A stretch of DNA of 64,000 nt from CAXXOK01 sp963666755. GTDB taxonomy: Bacteria; Bacillota; Clostridia; Christensenellales; Aristaeellaceae. The stretch spans positions 1 through 64,000 of the forward strand of contig CAXXGW010000005.1 in assembly GCA_963666755.2 (NCBI GenBank). The letters are read 5' to 3'. Under the pieces are notes generated by a model, which searched no databases, was not told where the DNA came from, and saw only the letters and a program-made list of their open reading frames with translations. Below, one piece after another: positions 44,538-53,138 of the stretch (positions are counted from its first letter, which is position 1; every line of letters begins with the position of its first letter). The position numbers and the translations under genes are program-made.

Positions 44538-45248
44538 ATGCGGCCCTGGCAACACCGCGCCCCGCAGATGTCGGACTCGCTGCTGACCGTCGCCTGCCTG
44601 ACGGTTTCGGGCGGTTTTCAGGATGCGTACACCTTTTACGTGCGGGGGCAGGTGTTTGCCAACGCGCAAACCGGCAACATTGTGCTGTTCAGCGAGCATC
44701 TGTTCCGGGGGGACTGGGCGGTGATGCTCCGCTACCTGGTGCCCGTGACGGCTTTCGCGCTGGGAGTGTGGGCGGCCGAGCGTGTGCGGGTGCGTTACCG
44801 CCACCTGCGGCGCGTGCACTGGCGGCAATGGATTGTGCTGGTGGAAATCGCCATCCTTGCCGGGGTGGGGCTGATGCCCGAAACCCTGAACGCGGCGGCC
44901 AACGCGATGATCTCCTTCGCGTGCGCCATGCAGGTGCAGGCCTTCCGCAAAGTAAACGGCAGCGCCGTGGCCAGCACCATGTGCATCGGCAACCTGCGCA
45001 GCATGATGGAAACGTGGGATGCGTACCTGCGCACCCGCGACCGGGCGCTTCTGCGCACGGCGCTGCGCTACCTCGCGGTGCTCAGCTGCTTTGCGCTGGG
45101 CGCGGGGCTGGGCAGCGTGCTTGCGCCGTTATTGGGTACGCGGGCCATCTGGGTCAGCTGCGCGTGGCTGGTGGCGGGCTTTGCCCTGATGGCGGTGCGT
45201 GACCGGCGCGAGGCCGCGATCCCGCCGAATGCGGAAAAGGGCGCCTGA
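44538..45248 (+). CDS. DUF1275 (YoaK-family) membrane protein
   Basis: 236 residues from ATG 44538 with AAGGAGGGG. Six or so helices; family stretches are LTVACLTVSGGFQDAYTFYV, FANAQTGNIVLF and NGSAVASTMCIGNLRSMME. DUF1275 proteins are membrane proteins of unknown function found in many bacteria; a transport role is often suggested but unproven. It sits between the cdsA terminator and the methionine leader and has no visible promoter of its own within 30 nt. Confidence 0.88.
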   Translation: MRPWQHRAPQMSDSLLTVACLTVSGGFQDAYTFYVRGQVFANAQTGNIVLFSEHLFRGDWAVMLRYLVPVTAFALGVWAAERVRVRYRHLRRVHWRQWIVLVEIAILAGVGLMPETLNAAANAMISFACAMQVQAFRKVNGSAVASTMCIGNLRSMMETWDAYLRTRDRALLRTALRYLAVLSCFALGAGLGSVLAPLLGTRAIWVSCAWLVAGFALMAVRDRREAAIPPNAEKGA

Positions 45249-45507
45249 AGCGGGCCGCGCGCCTGCGGGAAACTGCGCGAGGCCCGGTGCCTGCGGCAAG
45301 AGCTACGTGCAGAGTAACGCGCCGTGTGCTCTGGTGAAAAATCCCGTCTTTCCCCCCTGTTAATGCGCTGAGAAACAAGGCTTTGCGTCGACCCTTCGCG
45401 ATGGTCGCAAGGGTTGCCTGCGCACTTTCATCCCCCAATCAAAGCAGATTTCCTCCCCATTCGGCCCCGTGCCGCCCAAGGGAAACAAAAGCGGTACAGA
45501 CTCCTCC

Positions 45508-45536
45508 TTGACAGACGGGGGCAAGTCTGTTATCCT
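45508..45536 (+). promoter_or_regulatory. Promoter of the methionine operon
   Basis: Perfect TTGACA (45508-45513), 17 nt, TATCCT (45531-45536). Transcription should start near 45543, leaving a leader of about 205 nt. The gap from 45249 to here holds no other feature. Confidence 0.75.
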
Positions 45537-45542
45537 TACCAA

Positions 45543-45746
45543 AACCCACTGCCGGAAGCGAGGGATGGACATGGCGACGAACCGGGAACTGCGAATGCTT
45601 GGCCTGTGCGATGGTCGCCCCGTACGCGGTCGTGGGTGAACGCATAGGCGTTCTTTGAGTTGCCAGAGGCAAGCCCTCCCGCCACGGGACGGGCTTGTTT
45701 GCGTATCGGCAGATGTTGCCGCCATTGGGAAAGGAGTGCATCCATC
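45543..45746 (+). promoter_or_regulatory. Structured leader RNA with intrinsic terminator (riboswitch-like, class unassigned)
   Basis: ACCCAC (45544-45549) pairs with GTGGGT (45632-45637) and encloses a ~94-nt domain; inside, GGCGAC (45573-45578) pairs with GTCGCC (45614-45619). A hairpin GAACGC-ATAG-GCGTTC follows (45638-45653). TTGCC-AGA-GGCAA (45660-45672) competes with a terminator CAAGCCCTCCCG / CGGGACGGGCTTG + TTT (45670-45700). A 22-codon frame with ribosome site (45571-45639, MATNRELRMLGLCDG...) lies inside the domain. It precedes metY-metA-metF-metH. I cannot fit it to S-box, SAM-II/IV, SAH, THF, cobalamin or T-box cores. Confidence 0.6.
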
Positions 45747-47024
45747 ATGGAGGAGCGTTTTCACGGCCAGGCCACCAAGGAGCTGCACGCGGGCCAGACC
45801 CCGGATCGGGAAACTTTCGCGCGCGCCGTGCCGATTTACCAGACCACCAGCTACTGCTACCCCGACGCGCAAACCGCGGCCGATGTGTTCAGCCGTGCTG
45901 CGGACGGCTTTACCTACACCCGCATTGAAAACCCCACCGTGCGCGTGCTGGAGGAGCGGGTTTGCGCGCTGGAAAACGGCGCGGCCTGCGTGGCGTTTGC
46001 CAGCGGCATGGCGGCTGTCTCGGCGGCGGTGTTTGCGCTGTGCTGCACGGGCGACCACATTGTGGCCATCAGCACCCTGTACGGGGGCACTGTAACCCTG
46101 CTGGATTCCCGGCTGCCGCAGGTGGCGGGCATCCACACCACCTTTGTGAATCCGGACGATGTGGCCGCGCTGGAGGCGGCCATCCGCCCCGAAACGCGCA
46201 TGATCTATCTGGAAACCATCTGCAACCCCAATATTAACGTGCCGGATTTTGCGGTCATCCGTGAGGTGGCGGTGCGGCACGGCCTGCCCGTGGTGCTGGA
46301 CAACACCTTCGGCATCCCCCCGATTTTTGACGCGAAGGCCAATGGGGCCGATGTGGTGATCCACAGCCTGAGCAAGTACGCGGGCGGCCACGGCACCACC
46401 ATCGGCGGCGCGGTGGTGGATATGGGCACCTTTGACTTCACCTCCGGGCGCTTTGCCGTGTTTACCCGGCCGGACGCGCAAAACGGCAATGTGATCTACG
46501 CCGCGCAGCCCGCCCCCGTGGCGGCGCGCCTGCGCAACCAGATCATCCGCGAGTTTGGCGCGTGCCTGAGCCCCATGAGTGCCTTCCTGATCCTGCAAGG
46601 GTTGGAGACGCTCAGCCTGCGGGTGCGCCGCCACTGCGACAACGCCCGGCAGGTGGCCGAATATCTGGCCGGGCACCCCAAGGTGGCCTATGTACACTAC
46701 CCCAGCCTCCCGGGCGATCCGTACCACGCGCTGGCGCAGCGCTATCTGCCCAACGGCGCGGGCGCGATCCTGAGCTTTGGCGTGCAGGGCGGGCTGGAGG
46801 CGGGCCGCCGGTTTATCGACGGACTGACGCTTTTTAGCCTGCTGGCGAATGTGGCCGACGCGAAATCGCTGGTCATTCACCCGGCGAGCACCACCCACGG
46901 GCAGATGGACGCGGCGCAGCTGGCGGCCGCGGGCGTGCGGCCGGAGCTGATCCGCCTGAGCATCGGGCTGGAAGACCCGCTGGATTTGATTGCCGATCTG
47001 GAGCGGGGGCTGGAACGCGCCTGA
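45747..47024 (+). CDS. metY: O-acetylhomoserine sulfhydrylase
   Basis: 425 residues from ATG 45747 (AAAGGAG site). Cys/Met-metabolism PLP enzyme with Schiff-base Lys210 in HSLSKYAGGHGTTIGGAVVD; PIYQTTSYCY, FTYTRIENPTVRVLEERV and VIHPASTTHGQ are typical of the MetY/Met17 group. It makes homocysteine from O-acetylhomoserine and sulfide. The downstream MetA is of the acetyl type, which supplies this substrate. First gene of the methionine operon. Confidence 0.93.
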   Translation: MEERFHGQATKELHAGQTPDRETFARAVPIYQTTSYCYPDAQTAADVFSRAADGFTYTRIENPTVRVLEERVCALENGAACVAFASGMAAVSAAVFALCCTGDHIVAISTLYGGTVTLLDSRLPQVAGIHTTFVNPDDVAALEAAIRPETRMIYLETICNPNINVPDFAVIREVAVRHGLPVVLDNTFGIPPIFDAKANGADVVIHSLSKYAGGHGTTIGGAVVDMGTFDFTSGRFAVFTRPDAQNGNVIYAAQPAPVAARLRNQIIREFGACLSPMSAFLILQGLETLSLRVRRHCDNARQVAEYLAGHPKVAYVHYPSLPGDPYHALAQRYLPNGAGAILSFGVQGGLEAGRRFIDGLTLFSLLANVADAKSLVIHPASTTHGQMDAAQLAAAGVRPELIRLSIGLEDPLDLIADLERGLERA

Positions 47025-47033
47025 CCCCCGGAT

Positions 47034-47049
47034 TGTTCCACGTGGAACG
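47034..47049. other. parS-like palindrome
   Basis: TGTTCCACGTGGAACG: a perfect 14-bp palindrome GTTCCACGTGGAAC, one base from full parS symmetry, in the 56-bp metY-metA gap. Confidence 0.65.
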
Positions 47050-47080
47050 AACGCCCCCCATAGGGTAAGGAGGAAAACCC

Positions 47081-48037
47081 GTGCCAGTAAAAATCCCCGA
47101 CGCGCTGCCCGCCACACGCACCCTCACCGAGGAAAACGTGTTTGTGATGACGGAAAAGCGCTCGCAAACCCAGGATATCCGACCGCTGCACATCGCCATC
47201 CTCAACCTGATGCCCACCAAGGAGAAAACGGAAACGCAGCTGTTGCGCCTCATTTCCAACTCCCCTTTGCAGGTGGAAATCACGCTGCTGCGCACCGGCA
47301 CCTACGAAAGCACCCATACCGACGCCGATTATCTGGACGCCTTCTACCGCACCCTTGCGGATGTGCAGGAGGAGTACTTCGACGGCGTGATCATCACCGG
47401 CGCGCCGGTGGAGAAGCTGGATTTTACCGACGTGCTCTACTGGGAAGAGCTCACCCGCGTCATGGACTGGGCCGACCGCCGGGCCTTCAGTACCCTGTAC
47501 ATCTGCTGGGCGGCGCAGGCGGGGCTGTACTACCACTACGGCATCGAAAAGCACCCGCTGGAACAGAAGCTGTTCGGCATTTTCGAAACCCGGCTGACCG
47601 ACCGGCACGACCGCCTGCTGTGCGGCTTCAATGATACCTTTACCGTGCCCATGAGCCGCCACACCGCGCTTGACGAGGCGCAGCTGGCCCTCTGCGACGA
47701 TCTGCTGGTGCTGGCCACCTCGCCGGAAACCGGCGCTGCGCTGGTGCGCAGCCGGGACGGGCGGCGCGTGTTTGCCACCGGCCACAGCGAGTACGACCGG
47801 GAAACGCTGGCGCACGAGTATTTCCGCGATGTGGCGAAAAACCTGCCCATCGAATTGCCGATGCACTACTTTCCGCAGGACGACCCCACCCGCGAGCCGC
47901 CGCTGCGCTGGCACGCGGATGCAAGCCTGCTGTTTTCCAACTGGCTGAACTACTTTGTGTATCAGGAGACGCCCTTTGAGCTGGCGCGCGACCTGAGCCC
48001 GCTGGAAACCCACGGCGGCGCCCCTGCTTCCCGCTAG
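47081..48037 (+). CDS. metA: Homoserine O-acetyltransferase (MetA family)
   Basis: 318 residues from GTG 47081 (AAGGAGG site). Catalytic Cys142 is in LYICWAAQAGLYYHYG, and His235 and Glu237 are in ATGHSEYDRETL. Residue 111 is Glu (ITGAPVEKLDF); in MetA enzymes Glu at this place selects acetyl-CoA and Gly selects succinyl-CoA, so this should be an acetyltransferase. It activates homoserine for MetY. Some databases label the family homoserine O-succinyltransferase. Confidence 0.95.
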   Translation: MPVKIPDALPATRTLTEENVFVMTEKRSQTQDIRPLHIAILNLMPTKEKTETQLLRLISNSPLQVEITLLRTGTYESTHTDADYLDAFYRTLADVQEEYFDGVIITGAPVEKLDFTDVLYWEELTRVMDWADRRAFSTLYICWAAQAGLYYHYGIEKHPLEQKLFGIFETRLTDRHDRLLCGFNDTFTVPMSRHTALDEAQLALCDDLLVLATSPETGAALVRSRDGRRVFATGHSEYDRETLAHEYFRDVAKNLPIELPMHYFPQDDPTREPPLRWHADASLLFSNWLNYFVYQETPFELARDLSPLETHGGAPASR

Positions 48038-48069
48038 GCGGCCCCTATCCGAACCAAAGGAGCGTGCGT

Positions 48070-48936
48070 ATGCAGATCGTGCAACTGCTGGCCGGCGAAG
48101 GGGTTCGCCTGAGCTGCGAGGTGTTTCCCCCCAAGGAGTTCGCCCGTGTGGATGAGGCACGCGAGGTGGTGCGCAGCATCGCCGCGCTGCAGCCCGCGTA
48201 TGTGAGCGTGACCTACGGGGCGGCGGGCAACGCCCCCCGCTTTACCCGGGAGCTGGCGCAAACCGTGCAGGAGGCCGGGGTTCCGGCGCTGGCGCACCTG
48301 ACCTGCATCAACGATACGGTGTCCGGCATCGACACGGTGCTGGCCGAGCTGCTGGCGGCCGGGGTGGATAATGTGCTGGCCCTGCGCGGGGATATCCCCG
48401 CGGGCGCGGCTTTCCCCGACGGCGATCACTTCGAGCATGCGGCGCAGCTGGTGGCGCACGTGCGCAGGCGCGGCGGCTTTTGCGTAGGCGCCGCCTGCTA
48501 CCCGGAGGGGCACCCCGAGGCGGCCAGCCGCGCCGCCGATCTGGATGCGCTCAAGGCCAAGGTGGATGCGGGTGTGGATTTTCTGACCACGCAGATGTTT
48601 TTTGACAACGCCACGCTGTACAACTTTCTGTACCGGGCGCAGCGCGCGGGCATCCGCGTGCCGGTGTGCGCCGGGGTGATGCCGGTCATCAACGCGCGGC
48701 AGATCCGGCGCATCGCCTCGCTGTGCGGGGCTACGCTGCCGCCGCGCTTTTTAAGCATTGTCGACCGCTTTGGCGAAAACCCCGCCGCGATGCGGCAGGC
48801 GGGCGTGGCCTACGCCACCGAGCAGATTGTGGATTTGATCGCCAACGGCGTGCAGAACATCCACCTGTACACCATGAACCGCGCCGATGTGGCGCAGGAC
48901 GTGTTCCATAACCTGGGGGCCATACTGGGCCGTTGA
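48070..48936 (+). CDS. metF: Methylenetetrahydrofolate reductase
   Basis: 288 residues from ATG 48070 (AAAGGAG, 7 nt; the upstream GTG at 48064 is too close). TIM-barrel FAD enzyme: CEVFPPKEF with the proton-donor Glu, YVSVTYGAAGN, ALRGDIP, ACYPEGHPEA and FLTTQMFFDN. It reduces 5,10-methylene-THF to 5-methyl-THF, the methyl donor for MetH, whose gene starts 37 nt downstream. Confidence 0.95.
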   Translation: MQIVQLLAGEGVRLSCEVFPPKEFARVDEAREVVRSIAALQPAYVSVTYGAAGNAPRFTRELAQTVQEAGVPALAHLTCINDTVSGIDTVLAELLAAGVDNVLALRGDIPAGAAFPDGDHFEHAAQLVAHVRRRGGFCVGAACYPEGHPEAASRAADLDALKAKVDAGVDFLTTQMFFDNATLYNFLYRAQRAGIRVPVCAGVMPVINARQIRRIASLCGATLPPRFLSIVDRFGENPAAMRQAGVAYATEQIVDLIANGVQNIHLYTMNRADVAQDVFHNLGAILGR

Positions 48937-48973
48937 GGGTTCGCGGCGCGGGGCGCCGGAAGGGAGTGGGGGT

Positions 48974-51586
48974 ATGCATCCGTTTTTGGAGCTGCTGCGG
49001 CAGCGCATCACCTATCTGGACGGCGGCATGGGCACTACGCTGCAGGCGCTGGGCCTGCGCGGCGGCGAGCAGCCGGAGCAGTGGAACCTGACCCACCCGG
49101 ACGCGGTGCGCGGCGTGCATCAGGGCTACCTGCGCGCCGGGTGCGATGTGGTAACCGCCAACACCTTCGGGGCCAACCCGCTGCATTTTCCTACGGAGTG
49201 GCAAACCGTGCTGCGCGCTGGGGTTCAACTGGCGCGCGAGGCGGCGGCCGAGGCCGGGCGCGGCTTTGTGGCGCTGGACGCGGGCAGCGTGGGCAGGCTC
49301 CTCAAACCGCTGGGCGAACTGGAGCTGGAGGACGCGATTGCCATCTACCGCGATATGGCGCTTGCCGGCATCGACGCCGGGTGCGATCTGCTGATGGCCG
49401 AAACCATGACCGACCTCAGGGAGATCAAGGCGGCGGTGCTGGGCTACCGCGAGGCGCTGCGGCAGACGGGCGCGGCGCTGCCGGTGCTGGTGAGCATGAG
49501 CTTTGACGTAAACGGCCGCCTGCTGACCGGCGCGGATATCGAGGGCGCGGCCGCGATGCTCACCGGCATGGAGGGCGTGGACGCGCTGGGCATGAACTGC
49601 GGGCGCGAGCCGCGCGCGCTGCTGCCCAACCTGCGGCGGCTGCTGGACTGTGCCGAGGGGCTGCCCGTGTTTTTCATGCCCAATGCGAGCGTGCCTACGC
49701 TTAAAGACGGCAAAACCGTGTTTGCCACCACCCCCGAGGCGTTCGCCGCCGATATGGCGGAAGCCGCCCGCATGGGCGCAAGCGCGCTGGGCGGCTGCTG
49801 CGGCACCACCGACCTGCACATGGCCGCGATGATCGCCGCCACCCGCCCTCTGCCGCTGGCCGCGCCCGCCGTGCCGGATACGGAGGACGGGCTTGCCCCG
49901 GCGCGCATTTCCGGGCGCAGTGGCACCGTAACGCTGGGGCCAAAGCCCATCGTAATCGGCGAGCGCATCAACCCCACCGGGAAAAAGCGCATGAAACAGG
50001 CCCTGCGCGACGGCGAGATCGACTACCTGCTTTCCGAAGCCACCGCGCAGCTGGAAGCCGCCGCCGATACGCTGGATGTGAACGTGGGCCTGCCGGAGCT
50101 GGACGAAACCCAGCTGCTGCCGCAGGTGACTGAGGCGGTGCAAAGCGTGGCGGGCGTGCCGTTGCAGATCGACACAGCCGACCCCGTGGCGCTGGGCAAC
50201 GCCCTGCGCGTGTATGTGGGCAAGCCCCTGATCAACAGTGTGAACGGCAAAGCGCATGTAATGGAGCAGGTGTTCCCGCTGGCGCGCCGTTACGGCGGCG
50301 CGGTGGTGGCGCTGCTCCTGGATGAGGACGGAATCCCCGCTACGGTGGAGGGGCGCATCGCCATTGCCCGGCGGCTGATCGACGCGGCGGCGCGCTATGG
50401 CGTGGCGAAAAAGGATTTGCTGTTCGACGCCCTGACCATGACCGTCGCCACCGACCCCAACGCCGCGCGTGTGACGCTGGAAACCGTGCGCCGCCTGCAT
50501 GACGAGCTGCGCGTGAAAACCGTGCTGGGCGTCAGCAATGTGAGCTTCGGCCTGCCGCGGCGCGGGGCCATTACCGCGGCGTTCCTGTCCATGGCGCTGG
50601 AGCGCGGGCTGAGCGCCGCCATCCTGAACCCGCTGGACGAGGCGGTGCGCGGCGCGTTTGACGGCGCGTGCGCCGCCCTGGGGTACGACGAGGGTTTTGC
50701 CCGCTATCTGGGCCGCTACGCGGAAACGGCTCCCGCGGCTCCTGCCGCGCCCGCCGCCGAAACCGAGGCGGCCCGCGAGGCCGTGCGGCTGGCAGGCGAA
50801 GCCATCCGCCGTGCGGAAGCCGCTCTGCACCTGCAAACGGCGTCCGGTGCTGGCACACCCTGCGCCTGCGCCGCCTGTGCGGCCGCCGCCCTGCCTGCCG
50901 AGAGGCAGCCGGGGAAGCCGGAACCCGCCCCCGCGCCTGCCGCGACGGGCGATGCGGAAACGGGGCCGCTGTTTCAGGCCATCCAGCGCGGGCTGACCAA
51001 GGCCGCCGTGGAGGCGGCCAACCGCCTGATGGACGGGGGCCTGCCGCCCTTGCGTGTGGTGGAGGTTGGGGTGATCCCGGCGCTTTCGGAGGTCGGGGCG
51101 CGTTACGAGCAGGGGGTATTCTTCCTGCCGCAGCTGATGCAGAGCGCCAACGCGGCCAAGCAGGCCATCGCGGCCGCGACCGCGCGCATGCCGGACGCCA
51201 AACCCGACCCCGCCCGCACGGTGCTGCTGGCCACCGTGCATGGGGATGTGCACGATATCGGCAAGAACATTGTGGCCACGCTGCTGGGCAGCTACGGTTT
51301 TGGCGTGCTGGACCTGGGGCGCGACGTGGCGCCGGAGGCGGTCGTCGCCGCCGCGCGGGAGGCCGGGGTGCGGCTGGTGGGCCTTTCCGCCCTGATGACC
51401 ACCACCGTGCCCGCGATGCGCGCCACCATTGAGCTGCTCAGGCAGGAGCTGCCCGCCGTGCGCGTGATGGTGGGCGGCGCGGTGCTGACCGAGGAGCTGG
51501 CCCGCGAGCTGGGCGCGGACGGATACGCCGCCGACGCGATGGGCGCGGTGCGGCTGGCCGGTGCGGTGCTGGATGCCGCGCCGTAA
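48974..51586 (+). CDS. metH: Cobalamin-dependent methionine synthase, lacking the reactivation domain
   Basis: 870 residues from ATG 48974 (GGGAGTGGGGGT). Order: homocysteine domain (~1-290) with zinc ligands Cys209 (GMNCGRE) and Cys275-Cys276 (GGCCGT); pterin-binding domain (~320-580; VIGERINPTGKKRMKQAL); a linker of ~110 residues; cobalamin cap and Rossmann domains (~690-870) with B12 ligand His760 in GDVHDIGKN. The C-terminal SAM-binding reactivation domain of E. coli MetH is absent, as in many anaerobes. The linker is odd: Ala/Pro-rich with a CACAAC cysteine cluster. Last gene of the methionine operon. Confidence 0.95.
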   Translation: MHPFLELLRQRITYLDGGMGTTLQALGLRGGEQPEQWNLTHPDAVRGVHQGYLRAGCDVVTANTFGANPLHFPTEWQTVLRAGVQLAREAAAEAGRGFVALDAGSVGRLLKPLGELELEDAIAIYRDMALAGIDAGCDLLMAETMTDLREIKAAVLGYREALRQTGAALPVLVSMSFDVNGRLLTGADIEGAAAMLTGMEGVDALGMNCGREPRALLPNLRRLLDCAEGLPVFFMPNASVPTLKDGKTVFATTPEAFAADMAEAARMGASALGGCCGTTDLHMAAMIAATRPLPLAAPAVPDTEDGLAPARISGRSGTVTLGPKPIVIGERINPTGKKRMKQALRDGEIDYLLSEATAQLEAAADTLDVNVGLPELDETQLLPQVTEAVQSVAGVPLQIDTADPVALGNALRVYVGKPLINSVNGKAHVMEQVFPLARRYGGAVVALLLDEDGIPATVEGRIAIARRLIDAAARYGVAKKDLLFDALTMTVATDPNAARVTLETVRRLHDELRVKTVLGVSNVSFGLPRRGAITAAFLSMALERGLSAAILNPLDEAVRGAFDGACAALGYDEGFARYLGRYAETAPAAPAAPAAETEAAREAVRLAGEAIRRAEAALHLQTASGAGTPCACAACAAAALPAERQPGKPEPAPAPAATGDAETGPLFQAIQRGLTKAAVEAANRLMDGGLPPLRVVEVGVIPALSEVGARYEQGVFFLPQLMQSANAAKQAIAAATARMPDAKPDPARTVLLATVHGDVHDIGKNIVATLLGSYGFGVLDLGRDVAPEAVVAAAREAGVRLVGLSALMTTTVPAMRATIELLRQELPAVRVMVGGAVLTEELARELGADGYAADAMGAVRLAGAVLDAAP

Positions 51587-51792
51587 GCAGCGGGAGCAGA
51601 GCAGAGAAGAATGTGGAATCCCTGTGGAAAAATGCTGGCCACAGAGGAGACCGGGCAATAGGCCGCGTGAGCGCATGCCGTGAACCGGGAGGCTTAATGG
51701 GACAGCAAAAGCTGCGGGAGCGCGGGTCATGGGCTTTGTGCCATGAGAGGGCGCTTGGGAAACGGACTTGTTTCCATGACATATGAACCCTG

Positions 51793-51826
51793 GCGGCGTG
51801 TGAGGAAAACGTTACACGCCGCTGAA
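51793..51826 (+). terminator. Possible terminator of the methionine operon
   Basis: GCGGCGTGT pairs with ACACGCCGC, then TGAATTTTG, about 205 nt after metH. Nothing else is seen in 51587-51792. Confidence 0.5.
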
Positions 51827-51850
51827 TTTTGCTTTGCCCGATATAGGGTG

Positions 51851-52075
51851 GTTTTCTCGGACGCCTATACGGTTTTACGGAACCGCAATATCCGCTGTTC
51901 GTTCAGCAGGAAAACTTAACTGTGTGCGAGGAAACCATGAATGCCGCTGTTGCTTCATTGCAGAAAAAATGTGGCTTTCTCGGATGCCTATATGGTTTTA
52001 CGGAACCGTAATATCCGCTGTTCGTTCAGCAGGAAACCTCAACTGTGTATGAGGAAAACTTTGTATGCTTCCGCC
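51851..52075. repeat. Two-unit tandem repeat, period 123 bp
   Basis: G(T/C)TTTCTCGGA(C/T)GCCTATA starts at 51851 and 51974; both units continue TGGTTTTACGGAACCG(C/T)AAT or its equivalent and TCCGCTGTTCGTTCAGCAGG. An ACGGAACCG block is retained, and the period of 123 keeps frame but no ribosome site or start is conserved. No gene is seen between it and 52253. Confidence 0.8.
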
Positions 52076-52253
52076 GTATTCGTGCTGTGGGATAAAAGGG
52101 ACGAAGGGGATATTTCCATACGGTTGCACAATATCCTTGGAGGGTTGCCTGATACGGACCCGATCCCAGCTTGGTGTAAGCAGGCTAGGGCTGCCTTGCA
52201 CGCCGATCTCCCGTGCTTTGACCCCTATTTTCAGTCGTGCGGGGAAATTCGGC

Positions 52254-52282
52254 TTGACGTTGGCGGGGTTTGGGGGTACGAT
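52254..52282 (+). promoter_or_regulatory. Promoter of the second GtrA-like gene
   Basis: TTGACG (52254-52259), 17 nt, TACGAT (52277-52282), 65 nt upstream of the ATG. Confidence 0.65.
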
Positions 52283-52347
52283 GGGAAAAAATGCGCCGAC
52301 GCCCGCCGCGTGGCGGACGATCCGTCGGCAGGGGAGTGCAGCTGACC

Positions 52348-52827
52348 ATGCAACAGCAGGAAAACCGGCAGATCAAAACACTGACTGCGCGCCAGCAATC
52401 CTGGCAGATGCTCAAGTTTACGCTGTTTTCCATCTCGGCGGGGGGCATTCAGGCGCTGTCGTTCACGCTGTTTCACGAGGTGTTTGCCCTGCCCTACTGG
52501 CTGGGGTACGGCATCGCGCTGGTGCTGAGCGTGCTGTGGAACTTTACCTTTAACCGGCGTTACACCTTCCGCAGTGTGGAAAACGTGTCCAAGGCGATGG
52601 CGCTGGTATTCCTGTACTATCTGGTGTTTACGCCGCTGACCATGTGGGGCGGCGATGTGCTGGCCCGCATGGGCGTGAACGAATATCTGGTGCTGGCGGG
52701 CACGATGGTGCTCAATTTTGTTACCGAGTACCTGTACCAGCGCTTTGTGGTGTACCGTTACACCATCGATACCAACGCCTTGGCGCGCCGTCAGGCGGAA
52801 AAGGAAGCCAGCGGCGCCGAAGGCTGA
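52348..52827 (+). CDS. GtrA-like membrane protein
   Basis: 159 residues from ATG 52348 (GGGGAG site). Four helices; KFTLFSISAGGIQALSFTLF, LWNFTFNRRYTFRS and NFVTEYLYQRFVVYR show the GtrA pattern. It differs strongly from the 1.7-kb paralogue. No glycosyltransferase is adjacent, so its sugar partner is not evident. It has its own promoter and no clear terminator before 53130. The gap 52828-53138 holds no other gene. Confidence 0.88.
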   Translation: MQQQENRQIKTLTARQQSWQMLKFTLFSISAGGIQALSFTLFHEVFALPYWLGYGIALVLSVLWNFTFNRRYTFRSVENVSKAMALVFLYYLVFTPLTMWGGDVLARMGVNEYLVLAGTMVLNFVTEYLYQRFVVYRYTIDTNALARRQAEKEASGAEG

Positions 52828-53138
52828 CCCGGCGGGCTGTGCCGGTCGGCAGGCGGGGGTCGTTGGCCGCAAAAAAATGCGCCCGAGAGGTGCCGTCCGG
52901 CTGCTGAAGTTTTTTCTGCTCGGTGCAGATTTTTTGCGTACGGGATCCAAAAACGGGTGCGCCCCGGGTGCCGCCAGATCGTAAGAAGGCTGATGCGGTA
53001 AGGCTTTCAGGGTATTTTACACAAGCCTGAAAAGGCGTACAGTGTTTTACGCTTTTGTTACGGCAGCCATGCTATACTGCAACCATCAACTGAAACAGCC
53101 GCAAACGCGGCCCGCTCGTAGCAGAAAGGATGGTTATC

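Noticed and set aside
45543..45746. Classical S-box (SAM-I) riboswitch
   Set aside because: GAGGGA and ACCGGGAAC fragments recall it, but the spacing, kink-turn and GGCAACC core are absent.
51615..51650. DnaA boxes after metH (TGTGGAATC, TGTGGAAAA, CCACAG)
   Set aside because: Only weak matches, no triplet element and no AT-rich patch. Much less convincing than the cluster at 37.4-37.8 kb.
48731..51730. A 999-codon minus-strand open frame opposite metF/metH
   Set aside because: Long only because of GC-rich codon structure. Composition is Gly/Arg/His/Gln-rich with no domain, and the plus strand encodes intact MetF and MetH.
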